A stretch of 64,000 nucleotides of DNA from Bacteroidetes bacterium 43-16 (GCA_001897525.1 MKTB01000033.1:124001-188000), one strand, 5' to 3'. Positions 36,159 to 44,057 are shown, numbered from the stretch's first letter. Notes: generated by a model from the sequence alone, not told the origin. Program-made: numbers and translations.

Positions 36159-36818
36159 TTAATTAATGAGACAAATGGTTATAGGTTTCTGCTCATTCTT
36201 GTTTAAGCTATAGGTTAATTCAGTCATGATATATACCAGTTCATTCCCTACTTCCTGCAATTGCGAGCGCTCAATAATCAATTCGTCCCAGGTAGTTTCG
36301 AAACTATTTAAAGCTTCGATTTCTTTTTGAAGATCTTTTACAAATATTTCTGCCGCCATTTTTTCAAATTTTTCATAGCAATCCAATCTAGGGCCGTTGG
36401 TGATCAAACAATCAATGTCCACTTGAACTGTAGTATTATCATCATCAATTTCATAGTTTAGTCTAATTGAGTCAAACCAAAGTGACTGAGGAAACCTGAT
36501 TTGAATATTGAAAGGGTGTATATCGCTTTCCGAATGAGAATAATTATCTATCCCTATAAAGCTTTTTTTATCGGGATCATAGATTGCTTCACCACTTGTT
36601 GAAAAATCTCCATCAAAAGAACCATAACCGAGTACAGTGTATGCAAAAGATATAATAGCAGCAACATCTTGATCTGCGTCTAATAGTTCTATCTCATTTA
36701 ATATCAGCTCGATATAACCGGAATCATTACCACCATCCCAGGTAATTTTTAGCTCATTGCCGTTTTTAACATGCTTATCGCAGAAATCGATTGTTTCCTT
36801 CGTTATTTTACTTTCCAT
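36159..36818 (-). CDS. Unknown protein (219 residues) in four-gene operon
   Basis: The start at 36818 (MESKITKETIDFCDKHVKNG) fits the operon: it overlaps the stop region of the upstream gene by 11 bp. An in-frame start at 36917 would add 33 residues inside that gene. The N-terminal half has the Gly/Asp segment ITWDGGNDSGYIELIL; the C-terminal part is a long helix. No family is recognised; charge is acidic. Expression is probably translationally coupled. Confidence 0.6.
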   Translation of the reverse strand: MESKITKETIDFCDKHVKNGNELKITWDGGNDSGYIELILNEIELLDADQDVAAIISFAYTVLGYGSFDGDFSTSGEAIYDPDKKSFIGIDNYSHSESDIHPFNIQIRFPQSLWFDSIRLNYEIDDDNTTVQVDIDCLITNGPRLDCYEKFEKMAAEIFVKDLQKEIEALNSFETTWDELIIERSQLQEVGNELVYIMTELTYSLNKNEQKPITICLIN

Positions 36819-37215
36819 AATGATGCATTTTTTGCTGTTCATTAATTTTTTGCAATAGGAGTTTGTCCCTTCGGCGTGGGTTGTTGAACCAGTGTATATT
36901 TTCTTCCTGGACTTCAAAGCGAATACATCTAAGCCAATCTTGTAAAGAAGCTACGTGACCGTTATGATCTTCCCGACAATGCTCATAGAGGATATCTCTG
37001 ACAGAAAGCATATTCCCTGTCTTTGTATTGGGGATCACATCCCCTATGAACCCTGTCAAAATCTGGATAAACCAGGTATTATGTGAAAACATCCTGTGTT
37101 GACTGGTTGGAAAGAAGAACTTAGAGCTGTCCATGAGTTGATGCAACTTTAAAGTATCTTCCACATTACAATTGAATTTTTCAGCACTGAGCAGTGCATG
37201 ATCATAATAATGCAT
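36808..37215 (-). CDS. DUF6915-like protein
   Basis: A 135-residue protein of the DUF6915 type: MHYYDHALLSAEKFNC, then LHQLMDSSKFFFPTSQHRM, FSHNTW, and LYEHCREDHNGHVASLQDWL. The His-rich pattern (H-x-x-H-x-x-W, EHCREDH) suggests a metal site, but no activity is known to me. It heads the leftward operon 37215-35150 and follows a 590-bp regulatory-looking spacer. Family call from recalled motifs. Confidence 0.7.
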   Translation of the reverse strand: MHYYDHALLSAEKFNCNVEDTLKLHQLMDSSKFFFPTSQHRMFSHNTWFIQILTGFIGDVIPNTKTGNMLSVRDILYEHCREDHNGHVASLQDWLRCIRFEVQEENIHWFNNPRRRDKLLLQKINEQQKMHHYGK

Positions 37216-37750
37216 AGTACAAAGTTTTTAGTGTTTCGATCTTCCGGATCTCATCAGTGACAGCAACATACTGTCATACACTATTTTAGCCAGGTAGCGC
37301 ACAATCAGGACAAGTCAACTGATCCGCTTTCTCTCGCCGAGGCTCTTACTAAGCTATTTACTGTTCAGGAAGTCCATTTACCTCGTGTCTATGCTGGAAC
37401 GACTCGACTTCTAAGCCATCCGTCATTGCATTTTATCAGTAAGCTGTCCTGGGCCTACCCATTTTCGCTTAACCGTGAAAGGAATCATACGCCGTGGATG
37501 GGGTCCGGGGGAAGTTTCAAGTAAAAAAAATTGTACCCGCAGGGTGCTATTTTTTTTACTTGAACCGCTTGCGGCCTGACTTTCAACGGACAACAGACGC
37601 GACGTACCTTTGCACGGGTAAGCAGGGAATGGGTACGCCTGTAACAGTTTTTCCCTTCCTTTTTTCATCAGCCTCGTCTTCAATAGTCATAAATTGATCA
37701 TGTCTGAACGACATGCCAATAGTCATAGCCAATCCTAAGGAGTCTGCTAG
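37216..37750. other. Structured non-coding spacer
   Basis: About 535 bp with no convincing gene. It holds a perfect 16-bp inverted repeat (37516-37564) and, on the plus strand, TACCTTTG at 37605-37612, a -7 promoter box not followed by any good ORF (a small transcript is possible). GC is higher than in flanking coding sequence. Confidence 0.5.
37516..37564. repeat. 16-bp perfect inverted repeat with A8/T8 tracts
   Basis: TTCAAGTAAAAAAAAT (37516-37531) is exactly complementary to ATTTTTTTTACTTGAA (37549-37564). The 17-nt loop contains ACCC-GCA-GGGT, a further small stem. Such a structure could be a bidirectional terminator, an attenuator, or an origin/nick-type site. Confidence 0.7.
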
Positions 37751-37788
37751 AGAAAAAAAGAAAACCGGAATAGAATGCTATATCCGGT
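37751..37788 (-). terminator. Terminator of the 159-residue gene
   Basis: On the minus strand ACCGGA...TCCGGT (37764-37769 with 37783-37788) forms a hairpin with an ATAG/CTAT extension, followed by a T-rich run. Confidence 0.7.
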
Positions 37789-37804
37789 CTGGTTGGTTTT
37801 GGTT

Positions 37805-38284
37805 TTAAAGAATATGGGAGTGCTGTTTAAATTCTAGAAAGTACTGTTCCGCCTGATCCAGATTACTAAAAGAAGTTAGTTCTTTGACTAGCTTTGAAAC
37901 CGTTTGGTAAGGTACAAATGGGGATAGATTATATTCATGGGATTTCCCGTTCTTCTGAATAATGACACGATATGGTTTGGTCATGTCTTTTCTAAGTTGC
38001 TGCGCTTTCAATCCGAATAAGACATTTTCAGTTTGTTTATATGCTTCAAGCTGCCGTAACATTTCAGCATATCTGCCATATCGTTTTAAGGGAGAACTGA
38101 TCTTTGTTTTTTTAGGTTTTATCTTCCTGATTCGAAGATCATCAATGAATTGGGTATAAGCATAGCCCGGTATTTCAAATTGCATAATAGCAAAGGCAAA
38201 AAGAGGCATTTTTTTAAATAATCGCCTTGCTTTTCTTATCCGTCGGATACCCGCTAAACGTTCAGGGGAAAATGGCTTACTCAT
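37805..38284 (-). CDS. Unknown basic ICE protein (159 residues)
   Basis: The N-terminal segment is strongly basic (SPERLAGIRRIRKARRLFKK) and the centre helical (MLRQLEAYKQTENVLFGLKA). A beta-type segment YRVIIQKNGKSHEYNLSPF precedes a final helix. It may bind nucleic acid; no family is recognised. It is flanked by its own downstream hairpin and the terminator of the upstream pair, so it is a separate unit. Confidence 0.55.
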   Translation of the reverse strand: MSKPFSPERLAGIRRIRKARRLFKKMPLFAFAIMQFEIPGYAYTQFIDDLRIRKIKPKKTKISSPLKRYGRYAEMLRQLEAYKQTENVLFGLKAQQLRKDMTKPYRVIIQKNGKSHEYNLSPFVPYQTVSKLVKELTSFSNLDQAEQYFLEFKQHSHIL

Positions 38285-38290
38285 CTGATA

Positions 38291-38327
38291 AAAACAATAA
38301 AGGCAAGCAGCACAATCGCTACTTGCC
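38291..38327 (-). terminator. Hairpin terminator
   Basis: AGGCAAG (38301-38307) pairs with CTTGCCT (38321-38327), with further GCT/AGC pairing inside, and on the minus strand is followed by a T-rich run. It ends the 38884-38352 pair. Confidence 0.7.
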
Positions 38328-38351
38328 TGAGTGAATAATTGAAATAAGGTT

Positions 38352-38606
38352 CTATATCTTCAAATAGATAGTTGAGTAAGGTACCCCTCTCTTCTTAAGT
38401 TCTTCGACAAGAACAATTGCTTTATCCCTGATTTTCCATTCGGGGGGATTGGCAACCTTACTGGCATGATAGGCATGCATTGCATAACCCCAGGTTTGCT
38501 CTCTTCGGGGTTTCCTGATAGCTTCATAATATTTGTTATCGTAAACTGCTAATTTTTTAAGCAGCGTTTCAGTTTTATATCTTGCCCATTTGTTTAGCTG
38601 TTCCAT
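38352..38606 (-). CDS. Unknown small protein (84 residues)
   Basis: A helical, basic protein (MEQLNKWARYKTETLLKKLA) with a Tyr-rich middle (YYEAIRKPRREQTWGYAMHAYHASK). ATG 38606 is taken over the GTG at 38609. It follows the 91-residue gene with only 2 bp between stop and start, so the two are co-translated. Function unknown. Confidence 0.55.
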   Translation of the reverse strand: MEQLNKWARYKTETLLKKLAVYDNKYYEAIRKPRREQTWGYAMHAYHASKVANPPEWKIRDKAIVLVEELKKRGVPYSTIYLKI

Positions 38607-38608
38607 CA

Positions 38609-38884
38609 CTATATTAATTTGTTGAGCAAAATCTGTTCACTGGCCAGTTCAAAGCCATTTAAACCCTGTGTCTGTCCTTTTTCCATAAAGAAGCTAATAT
38701 TCCAATTGATATAATCTTTTACTTCAGCTTTTGTATCCAGTTCACGGGGATTGTTCCACTGATCGTCCTTAATGATCTTCCGGATACATTTATACAAAGT
38801 TCTCCTGCTTGTAAATACTCCTATTAAATCACGACTTGCATAACTGTGATGATGATCTGTTTTATATAGAATCGTTGCTTCCAT
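38609..38884 (-). CDS. Unknown small protein (91 residues)
   Basis: Begins MEATILYKTDHHHSYASRDLIGVF, with a KCIRKIIKDDQW helix and an ending ELASEQILLNKLI. The TSRRTLYKCIRKIIK segment suggests an HTH-like or counting domain but no family is evident. Probably co-transcribed with the 84-residue gene. Confidence 0.55.
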   Translation of the reverse strand: MEATILYKTDHHHSYASRDLIGVFTSRRTLYKCIRKIIKDDQWNNPRELDTKAEVKDYINWNISFFMEKGQTQGLNGFELASEQILLNKLI

Positions 38885-38928
38885 TTTTGAAATATTTAAT
38901 GGTTTACATTTATATTAGCAACCAGCAA

Positions 38929-39303
38929 TCATTCAAACATGAATAACGCTTGTGTCATGTGCCAAAATTTGGTTTCCTTTCGTTCTTTCTCCGCGTACTT
39001 GATTACACAGTCAGTTGTAAATATGGCGATATACCCGTCAAAGAATTCCTGAGCAAAGCGGCTTACACTGTATGGCTTACCATTATTTGTCGTCAGAGCT
39101 TCATTACACTGTTCCGCCAGGCGATACCATTGTCCAACCGTCATAAAACCATTATCCCAATCTTTTTCTACCTGTTCTCTATTTTCAGTCAACATTTTAT
39201 AGATGGCACTAATTGTATTTGATATGCCTTTTATTTCATCCGGGAAAAGAGCAGCAAGTAGTTTTCCTTTTTCCAGGTTATTCATTTTATTTAAAGCTTT
39301 CAT
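38929..39303 (-). CDS. Unknown ICE protein (124 residues)
   Basis: Start at 39303 (MKALNKMNNLEKGKLLAALFPDEI) removes an unlikely 21-residue extension that would overlap the next gene. The body is helical; the end FTTDCVIKYAEKERKETKFWHM is conserved-looking but of unknown role. Opening resembles small ICE proteins of Bacteroidota. No function recognised. Confidence 0.55.
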   Translation of the reverse strand: MKALNKMNNLEKGKLLAALFPDEIKGISNTISAIYKMLTENREQVEKDWDNGFMTVGQWYRLAEQCNEALTTNNGKPYSVSRFAQEFFDGYIAIFTTDCVIKYAEKERKETKFWHMTQALFMFE

Positions 39304-39352
39304 AGCATAAAATTGAAAAAGCAGGCACTTAACCAGCAACTGCTTTTGTTTA

Positions 39353-39565
39353 TTAATAACATTCATCTCTTAAATAAGTCCCGGAAGCTTTTTTATAATC
39401 CGGTTTGTCTGTCATACGGATTTCCGCATTAAAGACGCGGGCAAGCCTTCGCCCATATTGAATAGCTGTCACTCTATCTTTAGCGCTCTTTTGGATGGCT
39501 TCTATATCCCGCCACTCTCTTGTATCACCGACAATCTTGATCTGGTAATTATAATTTGTTTCCAT
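39353..39565 (-). CDS. Unknown small protein (70 residues)
   Basis: METNYNYQIKIVGDTREWRDI starts a two-strand plus helix layout (KDRVTAIQYGRRLARVFNAEIRM) like small ferredoxin-fold-type proteins. No catalytic motif. It sits in the leftward ICE run, 1 bp from the paralogous 146-residue gene; likely co-transcribed. Confidence 0.55.
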   Translation of the reverse strand: METNYNYQIKIVGDTREWRDIEAIQKSAKDRVTAIQYGRRLARVFNAEIRMTDKPDYKKASGTYLRDECY

Positions 39566-39566
39566 A

Positions 39567-40007
39567 TTAAAGTAATTTTAAAAACCCTAAAGATTTCAGT
39601 TCATCAAGCCACACCTGTGCTAAAAGCTTATGTTTTATTTGCATAGCTGTTTTGACCTCAACGATTTTATCGCACATATCAATGCTGCACTCATAAAAAC
39701 ATAATCGGGCAAGTTGGTACATATACGGAAACACGTAAACATCATCAATAGCGGCAGATTTGTCGGTCCGGTTATCAACTACAAGAAAACACATTTCAGG
39801 GTCTTGCATCAGATCACCGTTTTGTACAAAGTATTGACAGAAGCTATACAGGCAGCCCTTTCCAAATTCTGTGTCTATATTATAACCAATTTGCTCAATA
39901 ATGAGCGGGAAACAATTTTTGGCATGAAGTTTTAAATTCTGCTTTCCATTCATCGCGTCAATGATTTTGCAGAATATTTCTTTTGCATTTTGATTTAATG
40001 ATTCCAT
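39567..40007 (-). CDS. DUF6908-like protein, paralogue A (146 residues)
   Basis: Same length and about one-third identical to the gene at 40069, sharing KEIFCKIIDAMNGKQ-like start, QNGDLMQDPEMCFLVVDNR and a final helix. The GDLMxDPEM block is reminiscent of the DUF6908 family (memory). The ATG at 40007 (MESLNQNAKEIF) is preferred: the longer frame runs back through the 40018 leader repeat. No known activity. Confidence 0.6.
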   Translation of the reverse strand: MESLNQNAKEIFCKIIDAMNGKQNLKLHAKNCFPLIIEQIGYNIDTEFGKGCLYSFCQYFVQNGDLMQDPEMCFLVVDNRTDKSAAIDDVYVFPYMYQLARLCFYECSIDMCDKIVEVKTAMQIKHKLLAQVWLDELKSLGFLKLL

Positions 40008-40017
40008 TGCTTTATTT

Positions 40018-40049
40018 ACGTTCCTTGTCCGGCTACGTCCCCGTTTTTT
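40018..40049 (-). repeat. 5' leader repeat, copy A
   Basis: On the minus strand this reads AACGGGGACGTAGCCGGA then CAAGGAACGT and ends 11 bp before the ATG at 40007. It is one of three near-identical copies (others 40520-40550, 41381-41411). Confidence 0.75.
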
Positions 40050-40068
40050 GTTATATGGATTTGCCAAA

Positions 40069-40509
40069 TTAGAAATTGACATAGCGTATGGTTTTTATCT
40101 GATGAAGCCATTGGTTTGCCAGTATTACATGTTTTTTTTGCATCTCTTTATGAAAACCAATGATTTGGCTGTCTTCTATATGGATACTGAGTTCATATAC
40201 ACTGGAATAGGTCACCTGGAACCTATAAGGAATGATAAAGACTTTTTCCAAATCCTTCGATTCTTCGTTACGGTTATCAATGACAATAAAACTCATTTCA
40301 GGGTCTTTGAAAGCTTTACCGTCAAGTTCATAATAATTGCATAAACTATAGGTAGTGCCTTTTCCAAGCGCAGTGTTGACTTCTTTATGAAGTAGATTGA
40401 CAGTTAAAGGCATGAATTTTTCTGAATCAATTTGGAGCGATGGTTTGCCTTCCATTGCCTCAATGATTTTCATGAATATCTTTCTTGATTTCTTATCTAA
40501 TACTTCCAT
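40069..40509 (-). CDS. DUF6908-like protein, paralogue B (146 residues)
   Basis: Paralogue of the 39567 gene: MEVLDKKSRKIFMKIIEAME at the start and KAFKDPEMSFIVIDNRNEE centrally, ending in an Asn/Trp/Ile helix (LANQWLHQIKTIRYV). ATG at 40509 is chosen because the longer frame translates the 40520 leader repeat. Tandem duplication is clear; whether the two form a hetero-oligomer is unknown. Confidence 0.6.
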   Translation of the reverse strand: MEVLDKKSRKIFMKIIEAMEGKPSLQIDSEKFMPLTVNLLHKEVNTALGKGTTYSLCNYYELDGKAFKDPEMSFIVIDNRNEESKDLEKVFIIPYRFQVTYSSVYELSIHIEDSQIIGFHKEMQKKHVILANQWLHQIKTIRYVNF

Positions 40510-40519
40510 TGTAGTGCTT

Positions 40520-40550
40520 ACGCTCCTTATCCGGCTACGCCCCCGTTTAT
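40520..40550 (-). repeat. 5' leader repeat, copy B
   Basis: Minus strand: ATAAACGGGGGCGTAGCCGG then ATAAGGAGCGT, ending 11 bp before the ATG at 40509. It contains AAGGAG, a Shine-Dalgarno-like hexamer. Confidence 0.75.
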
Positions 40551-40573
40551 TTAAAGTATAATAGCGAGATAGT

Positions 40574-41371
40574 TTATGCCTCATTTTGATCCTCCTGGTA
40601 ATGCTCCAGGAATTGTTTTGCCGCATAGAAACCTGCATTGTTTAGATGTCTTCGCCATGCATTTTCTAATTTGCAATAATGAAAATTGTATTTTTTGGAA
40701 AGAATAAGACAGGTTTCTTTTGATGGTTGTTCAGGGAAAATAAGTTGAACCCTATTAGCTTCAGCGTTCTGAACCAATCTAACGCCCTTAATGGTTTCAG
40801 ATACTGTTACTAAGCTTTCCTTGCTCTTAAGTTCTTCTCTACGTAATTTTAGTCGTCTTATATTAGCATTATTATTTGTCAGCTCGAAAGGAGCATATCC
40901 TAAATTTTCAAAGCAATCCTTCTGGTTCAGGATTTGCCATTGCTGTTCAGTAGTACCTTCCAGTTTTAAGAAGCCTTCTTTGTCCTGTTTCCTGATAAGC
41001 TTATTGGCTACTTTCATAAACTCCTGCAACTTTACAAGCTCGTCAATTTTTTCATCCAGTTTTTCTATAGCATTGGGATCATCTGAAAATATCGCCTTAT
41101 TGTTTTCAATTGTGCTTGCTTTGTCTGCATAATAAGCAGCTTTGTCACTAGCTTCAATTGCTTTTGAATAGGTATTCTTGATTTTTTGCCTGTATGTTCT
41201 ATCCCTTTTTTCCGAATGGTGGCCAATGAGAATAGGTTGGCCTAAAGGAATATGCTCTGTCATCTGGTCTACTCTTTTATGCAGGGATTCTGATTCTTGT
41301 TTCTTCTTTTCTGCTTGGTTCTTAGCGTATTCAATACGGTTGCGTTTCCGTTCTTCAAAATTGTTTTTCAT
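40574..41371 (-). CDS. DUF3560-like protein (265 residues)
   Basis: The N-terminal third is helical and highly charged, then GQPILIGHHSEKRDRTYRQK, the hallmark of DUF3560 proteins carried by conjugative plasmids and ICEs. A long coiled-coil-like segment (EKLDEKIDELVKLQEFMKVA) and a final beta-rich region (RVQLIFPEQPSKETCLILSK) follow. The role of DUF3560 is not known to me. The start codon is preceded by leader repeat copy C. Confidence 0.8.
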   Translation of the reverse strand: MKNNFEERKRNRIEYAKNQAEKKKQESESLHKRVDQMTEHIPLGQPILIGHHSEKRDRTYRQKIKNTYSKAIEASDKAAYYADKASTIENNKAIFSDDPNAIEKLDEKIDELVKLQEFMKVANKLIRKQDKEGFLKLEGTTEQQWQILNQKDCFENLGYAPFELTNNNANIRRLKLRREELKSKESLVTVSETIKGVRLVQNAEANRVQLIFPEQPSKETCLILSKKYNFHYCKLENAWRRHLNNAGFYAAKQFLEHYQEDQNEA

Positions 41372-41380
41372 AATACAAAT

Positions 41381-41411
41381 GCGCTCCTTGTCCGGCTGCG
41401 CCCCCGTTTAT
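41381..41411 (-). repeat. 5' leader repeat, copy C
   Basis: Minus strand: AAACGGGGGCGCAGCCGGA then CAAGGAGCGC, ending 10 bp before the ATG at 41371. This is the third copy of the leader element. Confidence 0.75.
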
Positions 41412-41414
41412 ACA

Positions 41415-41726
41415 TTATGAGGTAAGTACAGTATAGGCAGCAATAATTTTACGGCTCTGCTCATCGGCCTCGATAAGTCGGTGTGGATTCCGGTCAGGAT
41501 GCCATTCCCGGATTTTTCTCCTGAAAGCTTTTTTAATCAGTTCAGGGGTTGCATTGGGAAATATGCCAAGTATGACGTGGGGAGTGTCCTTCGAATCTTT
41601 TAGAATATGCGTGGCATCCTCTTTTGTCATTCTGTCTTTGAAAGAGTTTTGCCATTTTTTTGCACTACCAAATCCATCAGAAGTGTCGTAAGTTTCGTAT
41701 CCTTCTAAAAATCCTTTCTTTGCCAT
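41415..41726 (-). CDS. J-domain protein (103 residues)
   Basis: The C-terminal 60 residues form a J domain with the HPD motif in a IREWHPDRNP helix-loop and IIAAYTVLT helix, preceded by a Gly/Lys/Phe-type N-terminal stretch. J proteins stimulate DnaK; in mobile elements they probably help assemble or remodel replication or transfer complexes. It precedes the DUF3560 gene and has a separate A/T leader. A second J-domain gene lies at 41993. Confidence 0.85.
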   Translation of the reverse strand: MAKKGFLEGYETYDTSDGFGSAKKWQNSFKDRMTKEDATHILKDSKDTPHVILGIFPNATPELIKKAFRRKIREWHPDRNPHRLIEADEQSRKIIAAYTVLTS

Positions 41727-41740
41727 AATGATTTCTATTT

Positions 41741-41983
41741 TTAATAGTTAATGATGTTTACCTCATAGGGTTGTTCATAATTTGGTATACGTAGTGCAGT
41801 AAGATGTTTGCAACATCTGTGGCGTTTCCATCCGGGACAACTGCAAGCCCAATGAAGCTTTTTTCTATGCTGAGCTATCACATAAAGTCTGTTAGAACTG
41901 GCGCTCTCAATATGGAAGCGGAATTGCCATTGATCATTATCAGGCAATCTCAGTGCGTTATGAATTCTTATTTCAGGTAACAT
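41741..41983 (-). CDS. SWIM zinc-finger small protein
   Basis: An 80-residue protein with a C-x-C-x7-C-x-H SWIM-type site: HWACSCPGWKRHRCCKHLTA (residues about 47-66). SWIM domains bind DNA or proteins. It sits between two J-domain genes in the leftward run, with 14 and 9 bp gaps. A role in element replication or regulation is likely but unproven. Confidence 0.8.
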   Translation of the reverse strand: MLPEIRIHNALRLPDNDQWQFRFHIESASSNRLYVIAQHRKKLHWACSCPGWKRHRCCKHLTALRIPNYEQPYEVNIINY

Positions 41984-41992
41984 AATTCCTCC

Positions 41993-42475
41993 TTAGTTTT
42001 TATGCATGAGTTTTTTGGATTGATTCTGTGTTATGGGTTGGGAACCATACTTTGCGCGGATCTGGTCGAGGTTCTTTTTTCCGCCTCTTCGACCTTCATA
42101 TTCCTTACTACGGTAGTACCAGGCTTTTTTGGGCTTGGTAAAGATCAAACCAGCCTTACTGAGCTCTGCTCTTATGGGATAGGTATCTCCAGTTACCCAA
42201 ATCCACAAACCAATGAGTTCAATTTGAATTCCTTCCAGGTGTATGATCTTCTCTATCACTATCCGGTATTCTTCGGAGAACCTGATTTCCTGTTCTACTT
42301 CTTCTTCACTCAGGTTAGAGCCTCTGGCAAGTTTTGAAATGGCAAGTTCATAGTACACGTTTATCTCCTGCATAATAGTTACGTCACCACTTTTATCAGG
42401 ATGGTGTTGCTTAGCGAGCTTTCTATATAGCGCTTTAATTTCATCTAAGGATTTGCATTCATTAAAGTATTTCAT
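41993..42475 (-). CDS. J-domain protein with C-terminal Trp-rich domain (160 residues)
   Basis: A J domain occupies residues 1-50 (LYRKLAKQHHPDKSGD, HPD motif), followed by a linker helix and a C-terminal domain IELIGLWIWVTGDTYPIRAE, GLIFTKPKKAWYYRSKEYEG. This two-part build is seen in phage- and ICE-linked J proteins. The Trp/Tyr-rich C-terminal half may bind nucleic acid or a partner protein. It is first of the local leftward group after the 42548 hairpin. Confidence 0.8.
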   Translation of the reverse strand: MKYFNECKSLDEIKALYRKLAKQHHPDKSGDVTIMQEINVYYELAISKLARGSNLSEEEVEQEIRFSEEYRIVIEKIIHLEGIQIELIGLWIWVTGDTYPIRAELSKAGLIFTKPKKAWYYRSKEYEGRRGGKKNLDQIRAKYGSQPITQNQSKKLMHKN

Positions 42476-42547
42476 ACGTTTACTTTGTTTGTTAGAAAAT
42501 CTGTTTAATCACCTTTTCCTCCTTACAATAGCAGTATATTCCAGCAT

Positions 42548-42643
42548 GGAAAGGAGCAAAAAGAAAGCAAGGGAAACAATGCAGAGGGGCGACAAGACCT
42601 TGGCGCTCTCTGCATTACCTTTGCTGCACTTTTTGCCCTTTCT
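42548..42643. ncRNA. Long interrupted hairpin, possible structured RNA
   Basis: Arms 42548-42591 and 42604-42643 pair over most of their length: AATGCAGAG (42578-42586) with CTCTGCATT (42608-42616), AGCAAGGG with CCTTTGCT, and AGCAAAAAG with CTTTTTGCC. The loop is about 12 nt. It lies in a 400-bp spacer (42476-42881) without genes. It may be a small RNA, an attenuator, or a remnant of a miniature element. Confidence 0.5.
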
Positions 42644-42881
42644 GTGCGCGAATCAATTCTGAATCTTATTTCTTTTTTTGTCTATGTGATTATGGATGCA
42701 AGTGGGGAATTAATAAACCGTTCGAGGGGATTATCTGGTTTTAGGTTGATAGAGAAGGAACACGGAATTAACAAGAATAGCAACGGCATCTTTTTCCAGC
42801 AGGGAAAAGATAAAAGGAATAGCCAGGTCGGAATGATGCGGCTACAAAAACGTATATAGTGTACAATAAAGATGATTGTGT

Positions 42882-43828
42882 TTAGTAAACTGATTTTACA
42901 CAATGTCCGTGGCTCATTTTATATTCATCCAGTTCACTGTCTGTCATGTTTCCGTATTGCTCCAGAGCTTGTGCCAATACTTCTTCCAAAGTCAATTTGC
43001 CCTTGACTCCAAGATTTCTTTTTGTGCCAGTAAATTTTCTAAGCTTTGCACGCTCGTAGCCAACCCATTCCGCAAAGACGGCAGATATTTTCGGTAAAGC
43101 CATAGAATTTCAATTTTACTGGCGAAGGGACACATCAGGCAGTTAAAGGGAAAAGGTAAAGGCAGACCAACTGCAAGAATGTATTGTTGACAGGCATGCC
43201 GGTTCATTTTCAGTTCTGTAAGGGGATAGATTTTTGTAATACAGTTATCCATCCATGTGAGTCTGGGAATACGCACTTTTTTAAATAGATCCAACTGCAT
43301 CGCTTTTCTCAAACGATTATTACTTTTCGCAATGCGGTTCTCCTCACCTGCAGCAATACCGATCAGAACCTGTATTGTACCATGTTTTTTTCGGAACTGC
43401 TTTATATATTTTTTACCTTTTGGTGGTTGGGCTAATACGTATCCAAAATATTTTTTAGCGATATAATGGTCGAGAAAACCATAGAGTGGTTTAATTTTTA
43501 GATTGTCGGTACAGACCTTTGGGAAGGCTACCGACATTACGGTATCATAAATTCTAAAATTGTCCTGTAACGTAGACCAATTGCGCGGGTGATATCCCAT
43601 GCTGTGATCGATCAGGTAGAACTCTATACCGTGTAGCAGGCAGAACTCAGCAATAAAATCAACATGAGCATAGGTATGTGGATGCTCATTGCCTGTGTTG
43701 CTCATCAGGACAAGTAGTTTCCCTTTTACATATCTCTCTCTAAATGCTTTGTCAAGAACAATTTTATAGAGAATAGTGGTGCTGTCTTGCCCTGCACCAA
43801 AGCTTAATATTGTAAGTTCCTTTTTCAT
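42882..43828 (-). pseudogene. PAPS-reductase/PP-loop-like gene broken by a frameshift
   Basis: The first 240 residues have the PP-loop LSFGAGQDSTTI and the later NCLMCPFASKIEILWLYR cysteine block of the PAPS-reductase-like adenylation fold often found in phages and ICEs. After WLYRKY the zero frame ends in an unrelated tail (stop near 42992). The next frame, from about 43086, continues FAEWVGYERAKL...NLGVKGK...YGNMTDSELDEYKMSHGHC, an ending I recognise from full-length relatives. A single missing base around 43083-43090 would restore it. Either the gene is inactive, a sequencing error is present, or the product is made by recoding. Confidence 0.75.
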
Positions 43829-44057
43829 GCCTTTTTCCAGCTTGACAGTGTAGGGAATCCCTGATACCCGTAACTAAATTTGCTGGGAAAAGGATTTGAA
43901 AAAGGAACAATATGCCTACTACTTTAACTTATTATCATAAAATAAACTGTTGCAAGTAGATTTGCTTATTTTTTCATTATTGGTGCATCTCACCATTTCA
44001 AAATTAAAATATAACTTTCTAGTCTAATTAAAATGAGGTTAGAAATTCATGCTTATA

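Noticed and set aside
37423-37683. 86-codon leftward ORF
   Set aside because: It crosses the perfect palindrome at 37516-37564 and has no protein-like composition.
39567-40082. Longer start for the 146-residue paralogue
   Set aside because: The extra codons translate the leader repeat that recurs upstream of two other genes.
42644-42859. 71-codon rightward ORF
   Set aside because: No start-region pattern or family features and it lies in the gene-free spacer opposite the leftward run.
42882-43103. 73-codon stand-alone gene
   Set aside because: Its sequence continues the PAPS-reductase-like C-terminus in another frame, so it is part of the frameshifted gene.
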